From: JACNLN01 sp964626495 | Lineage (GTDB): Bacteria > Fidelibacterota > Marinisomatia > Marinisomatales > CAZVFT01 | NCBI GenBank assembly: GCA_964626495.1 | Contig: CAZVFT010000030.1 | Location: 1-25,646 of the forward strand | Length of the DNA stretch: 25,646 bases | Direction of reading: 5' to 3' | Part shown: positions 14,518-22,791 of the stretch, one piece after another | Numbering within the stretch: position 1 is the first letter of the stretch | Layout: the number at the start of each line of letters is the position of its first letter | Position numbers and translations under genes: made by a program | Notes under the pieces: model-generated | What the model saw: only the letters and a program-made list of their open reading frames with translations | What the model was told of the DNA's origin: nothing | The model's database searches: none

Positions 14518-17500
14518 ATGATATTTACCCCAAACAAGAGACAGAAAGAAGTCATTTACCATCCTCCAGCTCCCTTGATGATTATCGCTGGTGCTGGTAC
14601 AGGAAAAACATCCACACTAATCTACCGAATCCGACATTTGATAAAATCAGGAAGTGCAAATCCTGTAAATATTGTCGTTCTCACCTTTACGGAAAAAGCG
14701 ACCGCTGAACTGATTTCAAAAATCAATGAGAAAAAGGACATCTCAACGGAGGGTATGGTTATTTCCACATTTCATGGATTTTGTAACCAGCTGGTTCGTC
14801 AATTCAGTGATTCCTCAGATGCTGAAAAACTCCTAATTCAGGAAAACGATATTAGATATATGCTTCTTTCTCGTTTTGATGAAATGACCTTTCTAACCTC
14901 ACACCAGTTTAAAGCTAACCCCATATCTGCCGTGAACGTGAGTTTTATTCCCTTTTTCAACCGGATTCGTGACGAACTCCTGACACCATCTGAAGTCCAA
15001 CAAAAATTAAATCAAATTATTTTGTCGGAAGAAAATATCTTTGACCATTTCCCGCGATTGAACGACAGCACTGATCCGCAGGAATATATTCGCCAATTCA
15101 ACGACCTGGTCCAGGTGTACGAAACATACCAAGAGTGGAAATCAGACGACGATTTGGTAGACTACGGTGATATGATCCTCAATTGCTGGAAAATGCTCAG
15201 GTACAGCTCGAAAATCCTCCAGGAGGTTCGAAACCTCCATCAGCATTTCATTATTGATGAATATCAGGATAACAACTATGCTCTCAACCGTATTGTCAAT
15301 TTCATCGTAAAGGAAAACCCAAGCATCACCGTGGTGGGAGACGAAGATCAATGCATTTACAGTTTTCGTGGTGCCAACTACTACAACATCAAAGATTTTG
15401 AAGAGCGATACTCAACTCATTCTGATTATTGCATGACAAAACTCGAGAAAAATTATCGCTCAAGTCAGGAAATCCTTGATCTGGCTAATGTCAGTATCGC
15501 CAATGATACAAACCGAACAGAAAAAAACTTGGAATCTTCGGAAAAGAAACACGGTCCAGTTCCCACATGGCATGTGGGAGATAAAACCCAAACCCTGTCA
15601 AAGATTCCCGAACTCGTGCAGTATTACGTTCACAAAAAACAGCGAAACTATAGAGATATTGCCGTCATTTGCCGATCCTGGAGGCACGTGAAAAATGTTG
15701 CCACCGCCCTTCAGCAAGCTTTCATTCCCACTGACGTTTTTGTAGAGCGATTTTTTGGTATTCCGGTCATCAAGGATATACTGGCGTGGGGTCACATCCT
15801 GTTTGATAATCCCAAAGGGGAAGCAGCCCTTTTTAGACTCCTTGTCAAATATTTTGAAGATCACCTTGCAAAACAGTGGTACAGGAAGCATAAATCTCAA
15901 AATCTAAACGACCGCATTACAAACTTGAAAAATCAAGTTGACAACGACCAACTCAGTCTCAATACCAAAGAAAAACTAAAATGGTTACTTTCCACTCGTG
16001 AGAAATTAATCAGCAAAATGAGACAGAAGGCTCAAGCCGATGAAATGATCTGGAATATTCTGAAAGAAACGGACCTTCTAAAGTCAACCCACCACAGCTA
16101 TCGATATGCTGAGCGACTTGCACTCATAAACATTGGACATTTATTATCCATAGCGGAATCATTTTCCTGCAGGGAAAAAGATAAAAGTCTCCAAGCGTGG
16201 CTCAAATATATGGATATATTGGCTCTCGACAATGCACTTCAGGCAATCCAGCCCGACCAGGAGGATTTTGGCTCTGCCGTCAAGGTGATGACCATACATC
16301 AGAGTAAAGGACTGGAATTCCCCATTGTAATGATACCTTTTCTTCGTTCCGGCAGCTTTCCCAGGGGATACAGAAAATCCTCCCAGGCGGACAGTTTACC
16401 AGAGACCTGGTTTCACTGGAAGCCACCTGAGGGAATGATGCCAAGAGGGGAATATGTCAACGAAGAGCGACGGGTATTTTATGTCGCCATCACCCGTACA
16501 ATAGAACGCCTTCATCTTTTTGGACCTGAAAAATATCAATCCATTCTAATGAAAGAATTGCAACCTGTGGTCAATAAAATCATAAGGAGAGATGATATGA
16601 CCGAAACAGTCTCCAAACAAAAAATAGATCCCAAATCAGCATTAAAACAAAAATTGCTGATTGAACTAAATCGTGAGCTTTCCGCCCGTCATTTTGGCAA
16701 TGCAAAAGACATCATAGATACATTACAAATGGTAGATAAAGAAATGAAATTACCCGAAGATCACCCGTACGTCCACTTGATGGACAGTCCTGTTTGTGAG
16801 GAACAACAACCAAAATCACCCCTTAATCTCTCTGCCAGCAGTATTGAGGAGTACGATACCTGTCCGTACAAATACCGCCTGAATAAAATTGATCGTATCC
16901 CGGAGAGAAAAAGTATCGCACAGATGGAATTTGGCAGTATCATCCACAGGGTGTTGGAAGAATACCATGGCAGCAAAGATCAATCGCTGGAGGGTTTACT
17001 TTTACTGCTGGATGACCATTGGAAGCAGGATGCATTTGATTATCTCATTCGGGAAAAGGAGTTCAAGCGGCAGGGGAAAGAAATCCTAACTGATTATTAT
17101 CATTTTGCCCAAGATAATCCGCCTAATGTGTTATCACGGGAAGCAAAATTCGACTTTGTCATTGATGATTTAAACGTTCGAATCAGAGGGAAAATTGATA
17201 GAATCGATAAGGACGGAAACGGGTTAACCGTTACGGATTACAAGACCAGTAAAAGTAAGAGCAAGGCAAAATCGAGTCTTCAGCTCGCTCTTTATTCCGA
17301 AGCACTGCATCGGAATGCTGTGGAAAACATAAAGGGACTTCCCGCTGAAGCTCGACTGCATTTCCTCAGGCATTCAGACGACCCAATAGAAAGCCATACA
17401 TTTTCAACAGATGACCTGTTACGGCACATTCAAAAGGTGAAAAAAGTAGCAGACGGTATCCGAAAAGGAGAATTCAAACCCCGGAAAGGGTGGCACTGTG

Positions 17501-17550
17501 ATTACTGTGATTATCAAGATTTTCTCTGTCCGGAATTTGAAGAAAAATGA
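14518..17550 (+). CDS. UvrD-type helicase fused to Fe-S PD-(D/E)XK nuclease (AdnA/AddB-like)
   Basis: This 1,010-residue enzyme is likely to unwind and resect double-strand DNA ends. Superfamily 1A helicase motifs are complete: Walker A GAGTGKT (25-31), TFTEKATAE, FHGFCNQLV, the Walker B region IDEYQD (246-251), GDEDQCIYSFRGA, KNYRS, TIHQSKGLEFP and motif VI VFYVAITRT (653-661). After a linker (about 690-770) a RecB/Cas4-type nuclease follows, with FGSIIHRVLEEYH (H810), GKIDRID (D894) and TDYKTSK (D907, K909). Four cysteines (C782, C994, C997, C1004) bracket the nuclease in the pattern of the AddB/AdnA iron-sulphur cluster. No second AddA/AdnB-like subunit is in the window. The stop codon overlaps the DUF503 gene start (ATGA). 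No strong ribosome binding site precedes the ATG. The exact subfamily is uncertain. Confidence 0.88.
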   Translation: MIFTPNKRQKEVIYHPPAPLMIIAGAGTGKTSTLIYRIRHLIKSGSANPVNIVVLTFTEKATAELISKINEKKDISTEGMVISTFHGFCNQLVRQFSDSSDAEKLLIQENDIRYMLLSRFDEMTFLTSHQFKANPISAVNVSFIPFFNRIRDELLTPSEVQQKLNQIILSEENIFDHFPRLNDSTDPQEYIRQFNDLVQVYETYQEWKSDDDLVDYGDMILNCWKMLRYSSKILQEVRNLHQHFIIDEYQDNNYALNRIVNFIVKENPSITVVGDEDQCIYSFRGANYYNIKDFEERYSTHSDYCMTKLEKNYRSSQEILDLANVSIANDTNRTEKNLESSEKKHGPVPTWHVGDKTQTLSKIPELVQYYVHKKQRNYRDIAVICRSWRHVKNVATALQQAFIPTDVFVERFFGIPVIKDILAWGHILFDNPKGEAALFRLLVKYFEDHLAKQWYRKHKSQNLNDRITNLKNQVDNDQLSLNTKEKLKWLLSTREKLISKMRQKAQADEMIWNILKETDLLKSTHHSYRYAERLALINIGHLLSIAESFSCREKDKSLQAWLKYMDILALDNALQAIQPDQEDFGSAVKVMTIHQSKGLEFPIVMIPFLRSGSFPRGYRKSSQADSLPETWFHWKPPEGMMPRGEYVNEERRVFYVAITRTIERLHLFGPEKYQSILMKELQPVVNKIIRRDDMTETVSKQKIDPKSALKQKLLIELNRELSARHFGNAKDIIDTLQMVDKEMKLPEDHPYVHLMDSPVCEEQQPKSPLNLSASSIEEYDTCPYKYRLNKIDRIPERKSIAQMEFGSIIHRVLEEYHGSKDQSLEGLLLLLDDHWKQDAFDYLIREKEFKRQGKEILTDYYHFAQDNPPNVLSREAKFDFVIDDLNVRIRGKIDRIDKDGNGLTVTDYKTSKSKSKAKSSLQLALYSEALHRNAVENIKGLPAEARLHFLRHSDDPIESHTFSTDDLLRHIQKVKKVADGIRKGEFKPRKGWHCDYCDYQDFLCPEFEEK

Positions 17551-17864
17551 AAATACCATCACTCAACACCAATCATCCCCACGTTGGACTTCTGACTGTT
17601 CAGATTTTTCTACCTCACTCTCATTCCCTGAAAGAAAAGCGGAAAATTATCAAAAGTGTGGTAGAAAAAGTTCGGAGCCGGTTTAATGTCTCCATTGCTG
17701 AAATTGAGTATCACGATAAATGGCAGCGATGCACACTGGGATTGGTTATCATCGCTAACAATTCGGGCAGAGTGGAACAATCATTAGAAGGGGTTTTTCA
17801 GTTTATTGAGGACCGGTTACTCGGTTCTGGTGAGATCATTTCAAAGGAGATAACTTTTTTGTGA
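17547..17864 (+). CDS. DUF503 family protein (YlxP-like)
   Basis: This 105-residue protein carries the DUF503 signature: LLTVQIFLPHSHSLKEKR near residues 15-32, KIIKSVVEKVRSRFNVSIAE, then a beta-strand segment ending in GLVIIANNSG. The family (Bacillus YlxP) is small, ferredoxin-like in fold and often found beside translation factors or ribosome-binding factor genes, where a role in ribosome or RNA metabolism is suspected but unproven. Here it overlaps the helicase-nuclease gene by 4 bp, so it is translationally coupled to a DNA-repair enzyme, an unusual partner. After its TGA (17862-17864) the DNA becomes AT-rich and the island begins. Confidence 0.85.
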   Translation: MKIPSLNTNHPHVGLLTVQIFLPHSHSLKEKRKIIKSVVEKVRSRFNVSIAEIEYHDKWQRCTLGLVIIANNSGRVEQSLEGVFQFIEDRLLGSGEIISKEITFL

Positions 17865-18111
17865 ACAATGGATTTCCTTTGGTTGAGATCAATCCCGACA
17901 ATAATTTTCTATTGTACGTATCGTCTATTTTCAATTAACTTCTTGTGGTTATGATTCTTGATTGTTCCCCCTTTGTTATTTTCATTTTTGAACCTGATCG
18001 CCGTGATAGGTCCTAAGCGTAATTTCTTAATATCCTGACAAAGGGGGATATGGATATTTTTTATAAAGTTGTGAAAAACTATAAAGAGTCTGAATGCGGA
18101 GTCAAACAAAA
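17865..18111. other. Intergenic junction with long-range inverted repeat
   Basis: No gene is seen here. A 10-bp inverted repeat, ccccctttgt (17967-17976) and acaaaggggg (18038-18047), encloses 61 bases. A small acaata/tattgt hairpin lies at 17898-17915. This region is the boundary between the housekeeping-like helicase/DUF503 operon and the AT-rich restriction-modification genes, so the repeat may mark an insertion edge. Confidence 0.45.
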
Positions 18112-19716
18112 ATGAATCAACTAACATTGTTTGGAAAAGATAAGAAAAAGTTCATCAATTTAAAAGAAGCAGCTAATTGGGCTTCACAATATTTGAATCG
18201 GAATATTACAACTTCTAATATTTCATATTTACTCCAATACGGAAGAATAAAAAAGTATGGGGGTAATGGTAACCCCCTAATAAAAATTGAAGAATTAAAA
18301 GGTTATTACGACTCTCATGATAGAGAAAAACAGTGGAAAAAGAAATTAGGAGAGGACCTTAATTGGCATTTATCTTTTATAGAATACAAAGAATCAGAAA
18401 GGACAAAACACGTCCACAGATTACATCCGTATAAAGGCAAATTTATTCCTCAATTAGTAGAATATTTTCTTGATTCTCATACTGACAAATTCAAACAACA
18501 AACATACTTCAATAAGGGTGATATTGTGTTGGATCCATTTTGCGGTAGCGGAACAACATTAGTCCAAGCAAATGAATTAGGAATGAATGCGATTGGTATA
18601 GATGTTTCTGCTTTTAATGCTATAATTAGTAATGCTAAAGTTGAAAAGCATAATATCCAACAACTTAGGAAAGTCGTTAAAAAAATATCATTAAGTTTGA
18701 AAATTTTTCAAAAATCAAGGAATAATATCACTTTTGAAAAACATCTTCTTTCTGAACTTGCAAAATTTAACTACAAGTATTTTCCGTCTCCAGAATATAG
18801 AAGAAAGGTGAGAAAAGGTGAGATCAACGAAAAAAAATATGCTAAAGATAAAGAACAAGAGTTTTTAAGTATTTATTATAATTTAATAGAAAAATATACA
18901 ATCAAAATTAAACAAAATAAAAATAATTCTTTCTTAGATAAGTGGTTCTTATTCCCTGTGAGAGAAGAAATTGATTTTTTATTTAATGAATTGAAAAAAG
19001 TAGTAAATAAGGATATTAAAAAAATATTAGCAATTATCTTGAGTAGAACAGTTCGCTCTTGCCGAGCAACCACTCATGCTGATTTAGCAACCTTAAAAGA
19101 ACCTGTCACAACCACATATTACTGTAAGAAACACGGTAAAGTATGTAAACCACTATTTTCCATCAAGGGTTGGTGGCAAAGGTACACTATAGACACATTA
19201 AATCGCCTTAAAGAATTCGATAGATTAAGAACTAAAACATTTCAAATCTGTTTGACAGGAGATAGCAGAACAATGGATATTTGTGAAGAAATTAAAAAGA
19301 AAAATCCAGAGTTTGCTAAAATTTTACTGAGACAAAAAATAAAGGGAATTTTTTCAAGTCCACCTTATGTCGGACTTATTGACTATCATGAACAGCATGC
19401 TTATTCATATGAAATATTCGGATTTGATCGAAAAGATGAATTAGAAATCGGACCTCTTTCAAAAGGTCAGGGAAAAGAAGCAAGGGATTCCTATGTTAAA
19501 GGTATAGCAGAATCTTTAAAAAATTGTAAGAAATACATTCAAAAAGATTATGACATATTTCTAGTAGCCAATGACAAATTTAATCTATATCCTGAGATTG
19601 CTCAGTTTGCTGATATGAAAATTGTTAATCGATTTAAGCGCCCTGTGTTAAATAGAGTGGAAAAAGACAGATCCAATGCCTATGCAGAAATAATATTTCA
19701 TTTAAAGGAAAGATAG
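18112..19716 (+). CDS. Type II DNA methyltransferase (N4-cytosine/N6-adenine class)
   Basis: Residue numbers here count from the upstream ATG at 18094. The S-adenosylmethionine motif is DPFCGSGTT (147-155) followed by GMNAIGIDVSAFN. The catalytic motif IV is SPPY (422-425), followed by VGLIDYHEQHAYSYE. SPPY is typical of N4-cytosine methylases. The motif order, with about 260 residues between motifs I and IV holding the likely target-recognition domain, fits the alpha arrangement. HRLHPYKGKF (about 109-118) resembles motif X. I prefer the ATG at 18112 (MNQLTLFG) because ggag lies 10 bases upstream. The ATG at 18094 adds six residues and has only a weak site. The endonuclease starts 1 bp after the stop. 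The codons are very A/T-rich compared with the helicase, consistent with horizontal gain. If the partner is TdeIII-like, the protected site would be GGNCC. Confidence 0.87.
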   Translation: MNQLTLFGKDKKKFINLKEAANWASQYLNRNITTSNISYLLQYGRIKKYGGNGNPLIKIEELKGYYDSHDREKQWKKKLGEDLNWHLSFIEYKESERTKHVHRLHPYKGKFIPQLVEYFLDSHTDKFKQQTYFNKGDIVLDPFCGSGTTLVQANELGMNAIGIDVSAFNAIISNAKVEKHNIQQLRKVVKKISLSLKIFQKSRNNITFEKHLLSELAKFNYKYFPSPEYRRKVRKGEINEKKYAKDKEQEFLSIYYNLIEKYTIKIKQNKNNSFLDKWFLFPVREEIDFLFNELKKVVNKDIKKILAIILSRTVRSCRATTHADLATLKEPVTTTYYCKKHGKVCKPLFSIKGWWQRYTIDTLNRLKEFDRLRTKTFQICLTGDSRTMDICEEIKKKNPEFAKILLRQKIKGIFSSPPYVGLIDYHEQHAYSYEIFGFDRKDELEIGPLSKGQGKEARDSYVKGIAESLKNCKKYIQKDYDIFLVANDKFNLYPEIAQFADMKIVNRFKRPVLNRVEKDRSNAYAEIIFHLKER

Positions 19717-19717
19717 A

Positions 19718-20500
19718 ATGCCGCTTACAAAAGAACAAATACAAAGAATTGAAAATACTATCAAAGAAAGTCTATTGAAAAAGTTTCAAACATATAGCCC
19801 AGAAACGAAAAATATGCCTTTTCACTATCGATTGCTTGGTCGGGATAGAATGGCATTATTTTCTTTTATCCATTCTTTAAATACTACTTTTGGAACATCT
19901 ATTTTTGAACCTGTTGCAGAAACTTTGGCAAGTTCGAACTTTGAATTCGCACAAAAACAGTACGTTGTAGGTGATACTATTAGCGAACAAGCCCAATCTG
20001 AAATTCAACATATTATGAATGAACTTACAATGGGGGAAAATCCAAACAAGTTAGAAGAAATTGAGAGAATAAGAAAAGTTTGCAATAAAGGGACAATAAA
20101 CAAATTAAAAACTATAAAAGTGGATTTATTTGTTCAAGGTTTTGATGGAACAGCACATTTATTTGATTTGAAAACGGCAAAACCAAATATCAGTAATTTT
20201 AAAGATTTCAAAAGAACCTTGTTAGAGTGGATAGCAATTTATTTAGCAAAAAATCCAAATACAAAAGTAGCGTCATATATTGCTATCCCCTACAATCCAT
20301 ACGAGCCAAAACCTTATGAAAGATGGACTCTAAAAGGTATGTTAGATTTGGATAACGAATTAAAAGTCGCAGAAGAATTGTGGGGCTTTCTCGGTAATGA
20401 TGGTGCCTATTCAGAATTATTAAATTGTTTCGAAAGAGCAGGTATTGAGTTAAGACCAGAAATTGATGCGTATTTTCAAAATTTCAAACAAAGCACATAA
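19718..20500 (+). CDS. TdeIII/MjaII-like type II restriction endonuclease
   Basis: This 260-residue protein starts one base after the methylase stop, so the pair is a compact restriction-modification operon with the methylase first. The segments MPFHYRLLGRDRMALFSF and NTTFGTSIFEPVAE match what I remember of the TdeIII/MjaII endonuclease family, whose members cut GGNCC. A PD-(D/E)XK-like core is visible as VDLFVQG (D136), followed by LFDLKTAKP (D150, K152). Here the second acidic residue is D rather than E. Length and core agree with a full, uninterrupted enzyme. The recognition site is an inference from family memory, not visible in the sequence. Confidence 0.75.
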   Translation: MPLTKEQIQRIENTIKESLLKKFQTYSPETKNMPFHYRLLGRDRMALFSFIHSLNTTFGTSIFEPVAETLASSNFEFAQKQYVVGDTISEQAQSEIQHIMNELTMGENPNKLEEIERIRKVCNKGTINKLKTIKVDLFVQGFDGTAHLFDLKTAKPNISNFKDFKRTLLEWIAIYLAKNPNTKVASYIAIPYNPYEPKPYERWTLKGMLDLDNELKVAEELWGFLGNDGAYSELLNCFERAGIELRPEIDAYFQNFKQST

Positions 20501-20673
20501 CATCACATAGAACCGACAAGAGGGCTACTACTTTTTTGCATGTTTGGTACCCGACAATTTGAACTCAACAGAAACTAAAAAAGCAGAACAAAACAATTAA
20601 CCCAACCATACCAGAAATTCAATCAGATAACCGGGTTGTTTTAAATCAAAAGCAGATTCAAAAAACAGCAAAA

Positions 20674-21576
20674 TTGATTTCCGGACTTAATGATGAAAAG
20701 CCGTTTAATTTTGTAGCATCGTCCCTTCCGCCCATTCATCATCCATTAACCATCGATTACTTTTTTGTTACCACACTCCAGCAATTCGGTTTCTGGACAA
20801 TGGAAGAAAATCGTTATCATTTACCATTGATTGAAACCATCGGCGGAGAAAAACTAAAAGGTTCTTTTTATCTTTTCATGGCGTATAAGCAATATATGAA
20901 TCTTGATCCAGATTATTTTTCGCTAGAGCGACAAGCGAGAACAACCATGGATGAAATGTGGAAAATATTCAAAACGGATGATGGGAATGACGTTATGCCG
21001 ACAATTGAAATGCATTTGGATATCGCCCAACGTTACGGAAAAACTATGCTAAAACTTGGTTGGACACCCAACAGTATTTTACACATAGCACAACATTCAG
21101 AAGAACCATTGAAAACATTTTTATCTATGTTGGATAACGTGGGTGGTTACGGCGAAGATCCATTACGGAAAAAAAGCTCTCTGTTGGCCATGATACTGAA
21201 TAATCGTCCGGAGGCATTTTTCACATTTGGTAAAAATGAATGTCTCCCTCCTATTATTGATTACCATTGTATGCGGTCAAATCTGCGTATGGGACTCCTT
21301 GATGTTGTGGACAACAAATTAAGAAACAAACTGGAAAAGAGACAGTTAGTAAACGAATCGGACGAATGGGCTGTCCGTTTTGCCACGTATAAAGCAGTAG
21401 ACCAATTACCTGAATTATCGGGACGATCGATGGCTACCGTGGATGAATATTTTTTCTTCTCCAGGAAACGCTGCCCGGAAATGTCTGAACCGGAATGTTC
21501 CAAATGCAGCGCCGATCCTGTTTGTGCCCATCGCAAGGAATTATTCCAACCTGTATTACGAACAGATTTTTATTAA
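20674..21576 (+). CDS. Queuosine-salvage (DUF2419/Qng1)-like protein with Fe-S tail; 5' end uncertain
   Basis: The 300-residue frame as marked begins at a TTG. Its layout resembles queuosine 5'-phosphate N-glycosylase: YFFVTTLQQFGFW (29-41) matches the family's FVTDTLNFSFW-type motif, followed by KGSFYLFMA, MPTIEMHLDIAQRYGKTML, and IIDYHCMR (D196) at the place of the family's catalytic ADYR. Unlike Qng1, it ends with a C-x7-C-x2-C-x5-C cluster (C267, C275, C278, C284), as in EndoIII-type 4Fe-4S DNA glycosylases. The frame is open upstream to 20563 with plausible coding (VVLNQKQIQKTAKL) but no ATG or GTG. The N-terminus may therefore have been lost when the restriction genes arrived, or a rare start is used. 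The role could be nucleoside salvage or glycosylase-like; neither is shown. Confidence 0.5.
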   Translation: MISGLNDEKPFNFVASSLPPIHHPLTIDYFFVTTLQQFGFWTMEENRYHLPLIETIGGEKLKGSFYLFMAYKQYMNLDPDYFSLERQARTTMDEMWKIFKTDDGNDVMPTIEMHLDIAQRYGKTMLKLGWTPNSILHIAQHSEEPLKTFLSMLDNVGGYGEDPLRKKSSLLAMILNNRPEAFFTFGKNECLPPIIDYHCMRSNLRMGLLDVVDNKLRNKLEKRQLVNESDEWAVRFATYKAVDQLPELSGRSMATVDEYFFFSRKRCPEMSEPECSKCSADPVCAHRKELFQPVLRTDFY

Positions 21577-21730
21577 CGGTCAATAAATTATCCTATGAAA
21601 CCATTTTAAAATACACTTCTTGCTTTCTCCCCTATTAGCACCGATATACAGTCATCCAATCATTCATCCATTCACCCTTTCAATCTTGTATATTAGAATA
21701 GGAAATAATATCATTAAGCTTGATCTATTC
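21577..21730. other. AT-rich gene-free stretch
   Basis: There is no recognisable gene, hairpin terminator or promoter between the queuosine-salvage-like gene and the GC-rich block. It contains short ccattcacc/catcc-type runs only. Confidence 0.4.
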
Positions 21731-21853
21731 ATCAGGGCTCGCCATAGGGCCTCTCCGTTGCCGGAACGGCTAGGACTACGGACTCCCCGTGGCGGGACGC
21801 CCAGGGCCGAGGCCCACTAAGGCACTCCTGCCCGAATGGCATGGTCAGGCGGG
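21731..21853. repeat. GC-rich hairpin-rich block in AT-rich DNA
   Basis: About 120 bp is sharply more GC-rich than its surroundings. It contains several small hairpins: ccgtt-gccgg-aacgg (21755-21769), ggcg-gga-cgcc near 21791-21801 and gggcc-ga-ggccc (21804-21815). The right edge runs into 'caggcgggaagacacaaagg'. It looks like a composite of dispersed repeats or the remnant of a small mobile element. It is not a tRNA or a CRISPR array, as there is no cloverleaf or regular spacing. Confidence 0.5.
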
Positions 21854-21981
21854 AAGACACAAAGGATTAATATGAATGGTTTTATAGGAAAAACGATTTG
21901 TCATTTTTTCTTCATAAATTTCATAATCCCATTTATCCTTATCTTCTTTTATATAAATACTTCTTCAAGTCTTTGTGGTGA

Positions 21982-22110
21982 ATTTTTCAGGTTAGGTGTT
22001 TTGAATCGAAAACACTTTGTATTAATCTTGATATTTTTTCACTCCCCGAAGATTTCCTGGAATACTGGCAGGAGCAGTTTAGTCTCTATGAAGGGATGAT
22101 AGGGAAAATA
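21982..22110 (+). pseudogene. 3'-end gene remnant, left copy
   Basis: From 21982 the frame is open and encodes LDIFSLPEDFLEYWQEQFSL, then YEGMIGKI and a TAG at 22108-22110. There is no start codon or upstream domain, so this looks like the tail of a lost gene. Positions 22011-22110 align without gaps to 23811-23910, with about 80 of 100 bases identical by eye. I do not recognise the parent family. Confidence 0.55.
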
Positions 22111-22190
22111 TAGAAGAAATAAGTGTAATTAACTCTTGCATAGTGTCAGAAATAACACTAATTTTAAATGACTGTAAACGTGAAAAAAAT

Positions 22191-22790
22191 ATGAAAACAA
22201 TAGCAAACAGCATATATCAGAGAATAATGAAGAAAGATCGTGGATGGGTATTTACGCCGTTCGACTTTCAGGATTTGGGTTCACGAGAATCTATTGACCA
22301 AACTTTATCTCGTTTGGCAAAAAGAGAAAAGATTCGCAGAGTGACTCAAGGAATATATGATTATCCTGAAATAAGTAGTTTTGGTCCAATATCAGCAGAT
22401 TTGTTTTCAGTAGCCCAAGCCATCGCAAGAAGTACACAAACAAAAATCCAAGTTTCAGAATCTTATGCTGCAAATATTTTAGGGTTGTCAAATCAGGTGC
22501 CTGCAAAATTAATTTTATATACGGACGGAACCCGAAGAGTGCGGCGGGTCGGAAGACAAAAAATTTTTTTTAGACAGGCGACTCCAAAAAAACTTATTGG
22601 TGCGGGAAAAATAACGGGACTTGTATTTCAGAGTTTGAGATATTTTGGTAAAGATCGTTTAAATGATAAAATTATTTCGAGATTAAAAAAGATATTAAAA
22701 CCAGAAGATAAAGCATTGATTTTAAAGGATAAAAACACAACTCCAATCTGGATGCAATCGGCTATTAACCAAATTGCAGGTGGAGCGTAA
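22191..22790 (+). CDS. AbiEi-like antitoxin (DUF6088-type)
   Basis: This is the antitoxin of a type IV toxin-antitoxin pair. The N-terminal winged helix is visible as MKTIANSIYQRI, DRGWVFTPFDFQDLGSRESI, and LSRLAKREKIRRVTQGIYDY, a signature of AbiEi/DUF6088 proteins that bind their own promoter. The rest (IQVSESYAANILGLSNQVP and the LYTDGTRRVRRVGRQKIFFR segment) fits the C-terminal antitoxin domain. I choose the ATG at 22191 because the family begins at MKT; an upstream GTG at 22143 would add 16 residues with no homology. Its stop (22788-22790) is 1 bp from the toxin's ATG. AT-rich codons match the surrounding island. Confidence 0.8.
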   Translation: MKTIANSIYQRIMKKDRGWVFTPFDFQDLGSRESIDQTLSRLAKREKIRRVTQGIYDYPEISSFGPISADLFSVAQAIARSTQTKIQVSESYAANILGLSNQVPAKLILYTDGTRRVRRVGRQKIFFRQATPKKLIGAGKITGLVFQSLRYFGKDRLNDKIISRLKKILKPEDKALILKDKNTTPIWMQSAINQIAGGA

Positions 22791-22791
22791 T

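Noticed and set aside
21731..21853. GC-rich block considered as a tRNA or rRNA fragment
   Set aside because: No cloverleaf, T-loop or anticodon arrangement can be drawn and no rRNA core sequence is present.
21620..22099. Two short plus-strand open frames (21620-21820 and 21836-22099)
   Set aside because: The first crosses the GC-rich repeat block; the second is out of frame with the gene remnant that has the conserved reading.
22774..22791. TTG at 22774 as AbiEii start
   Set aside because: The ATG at 22792 has a good upstream aggtggag and avoids overlap with the antitoxin gene.
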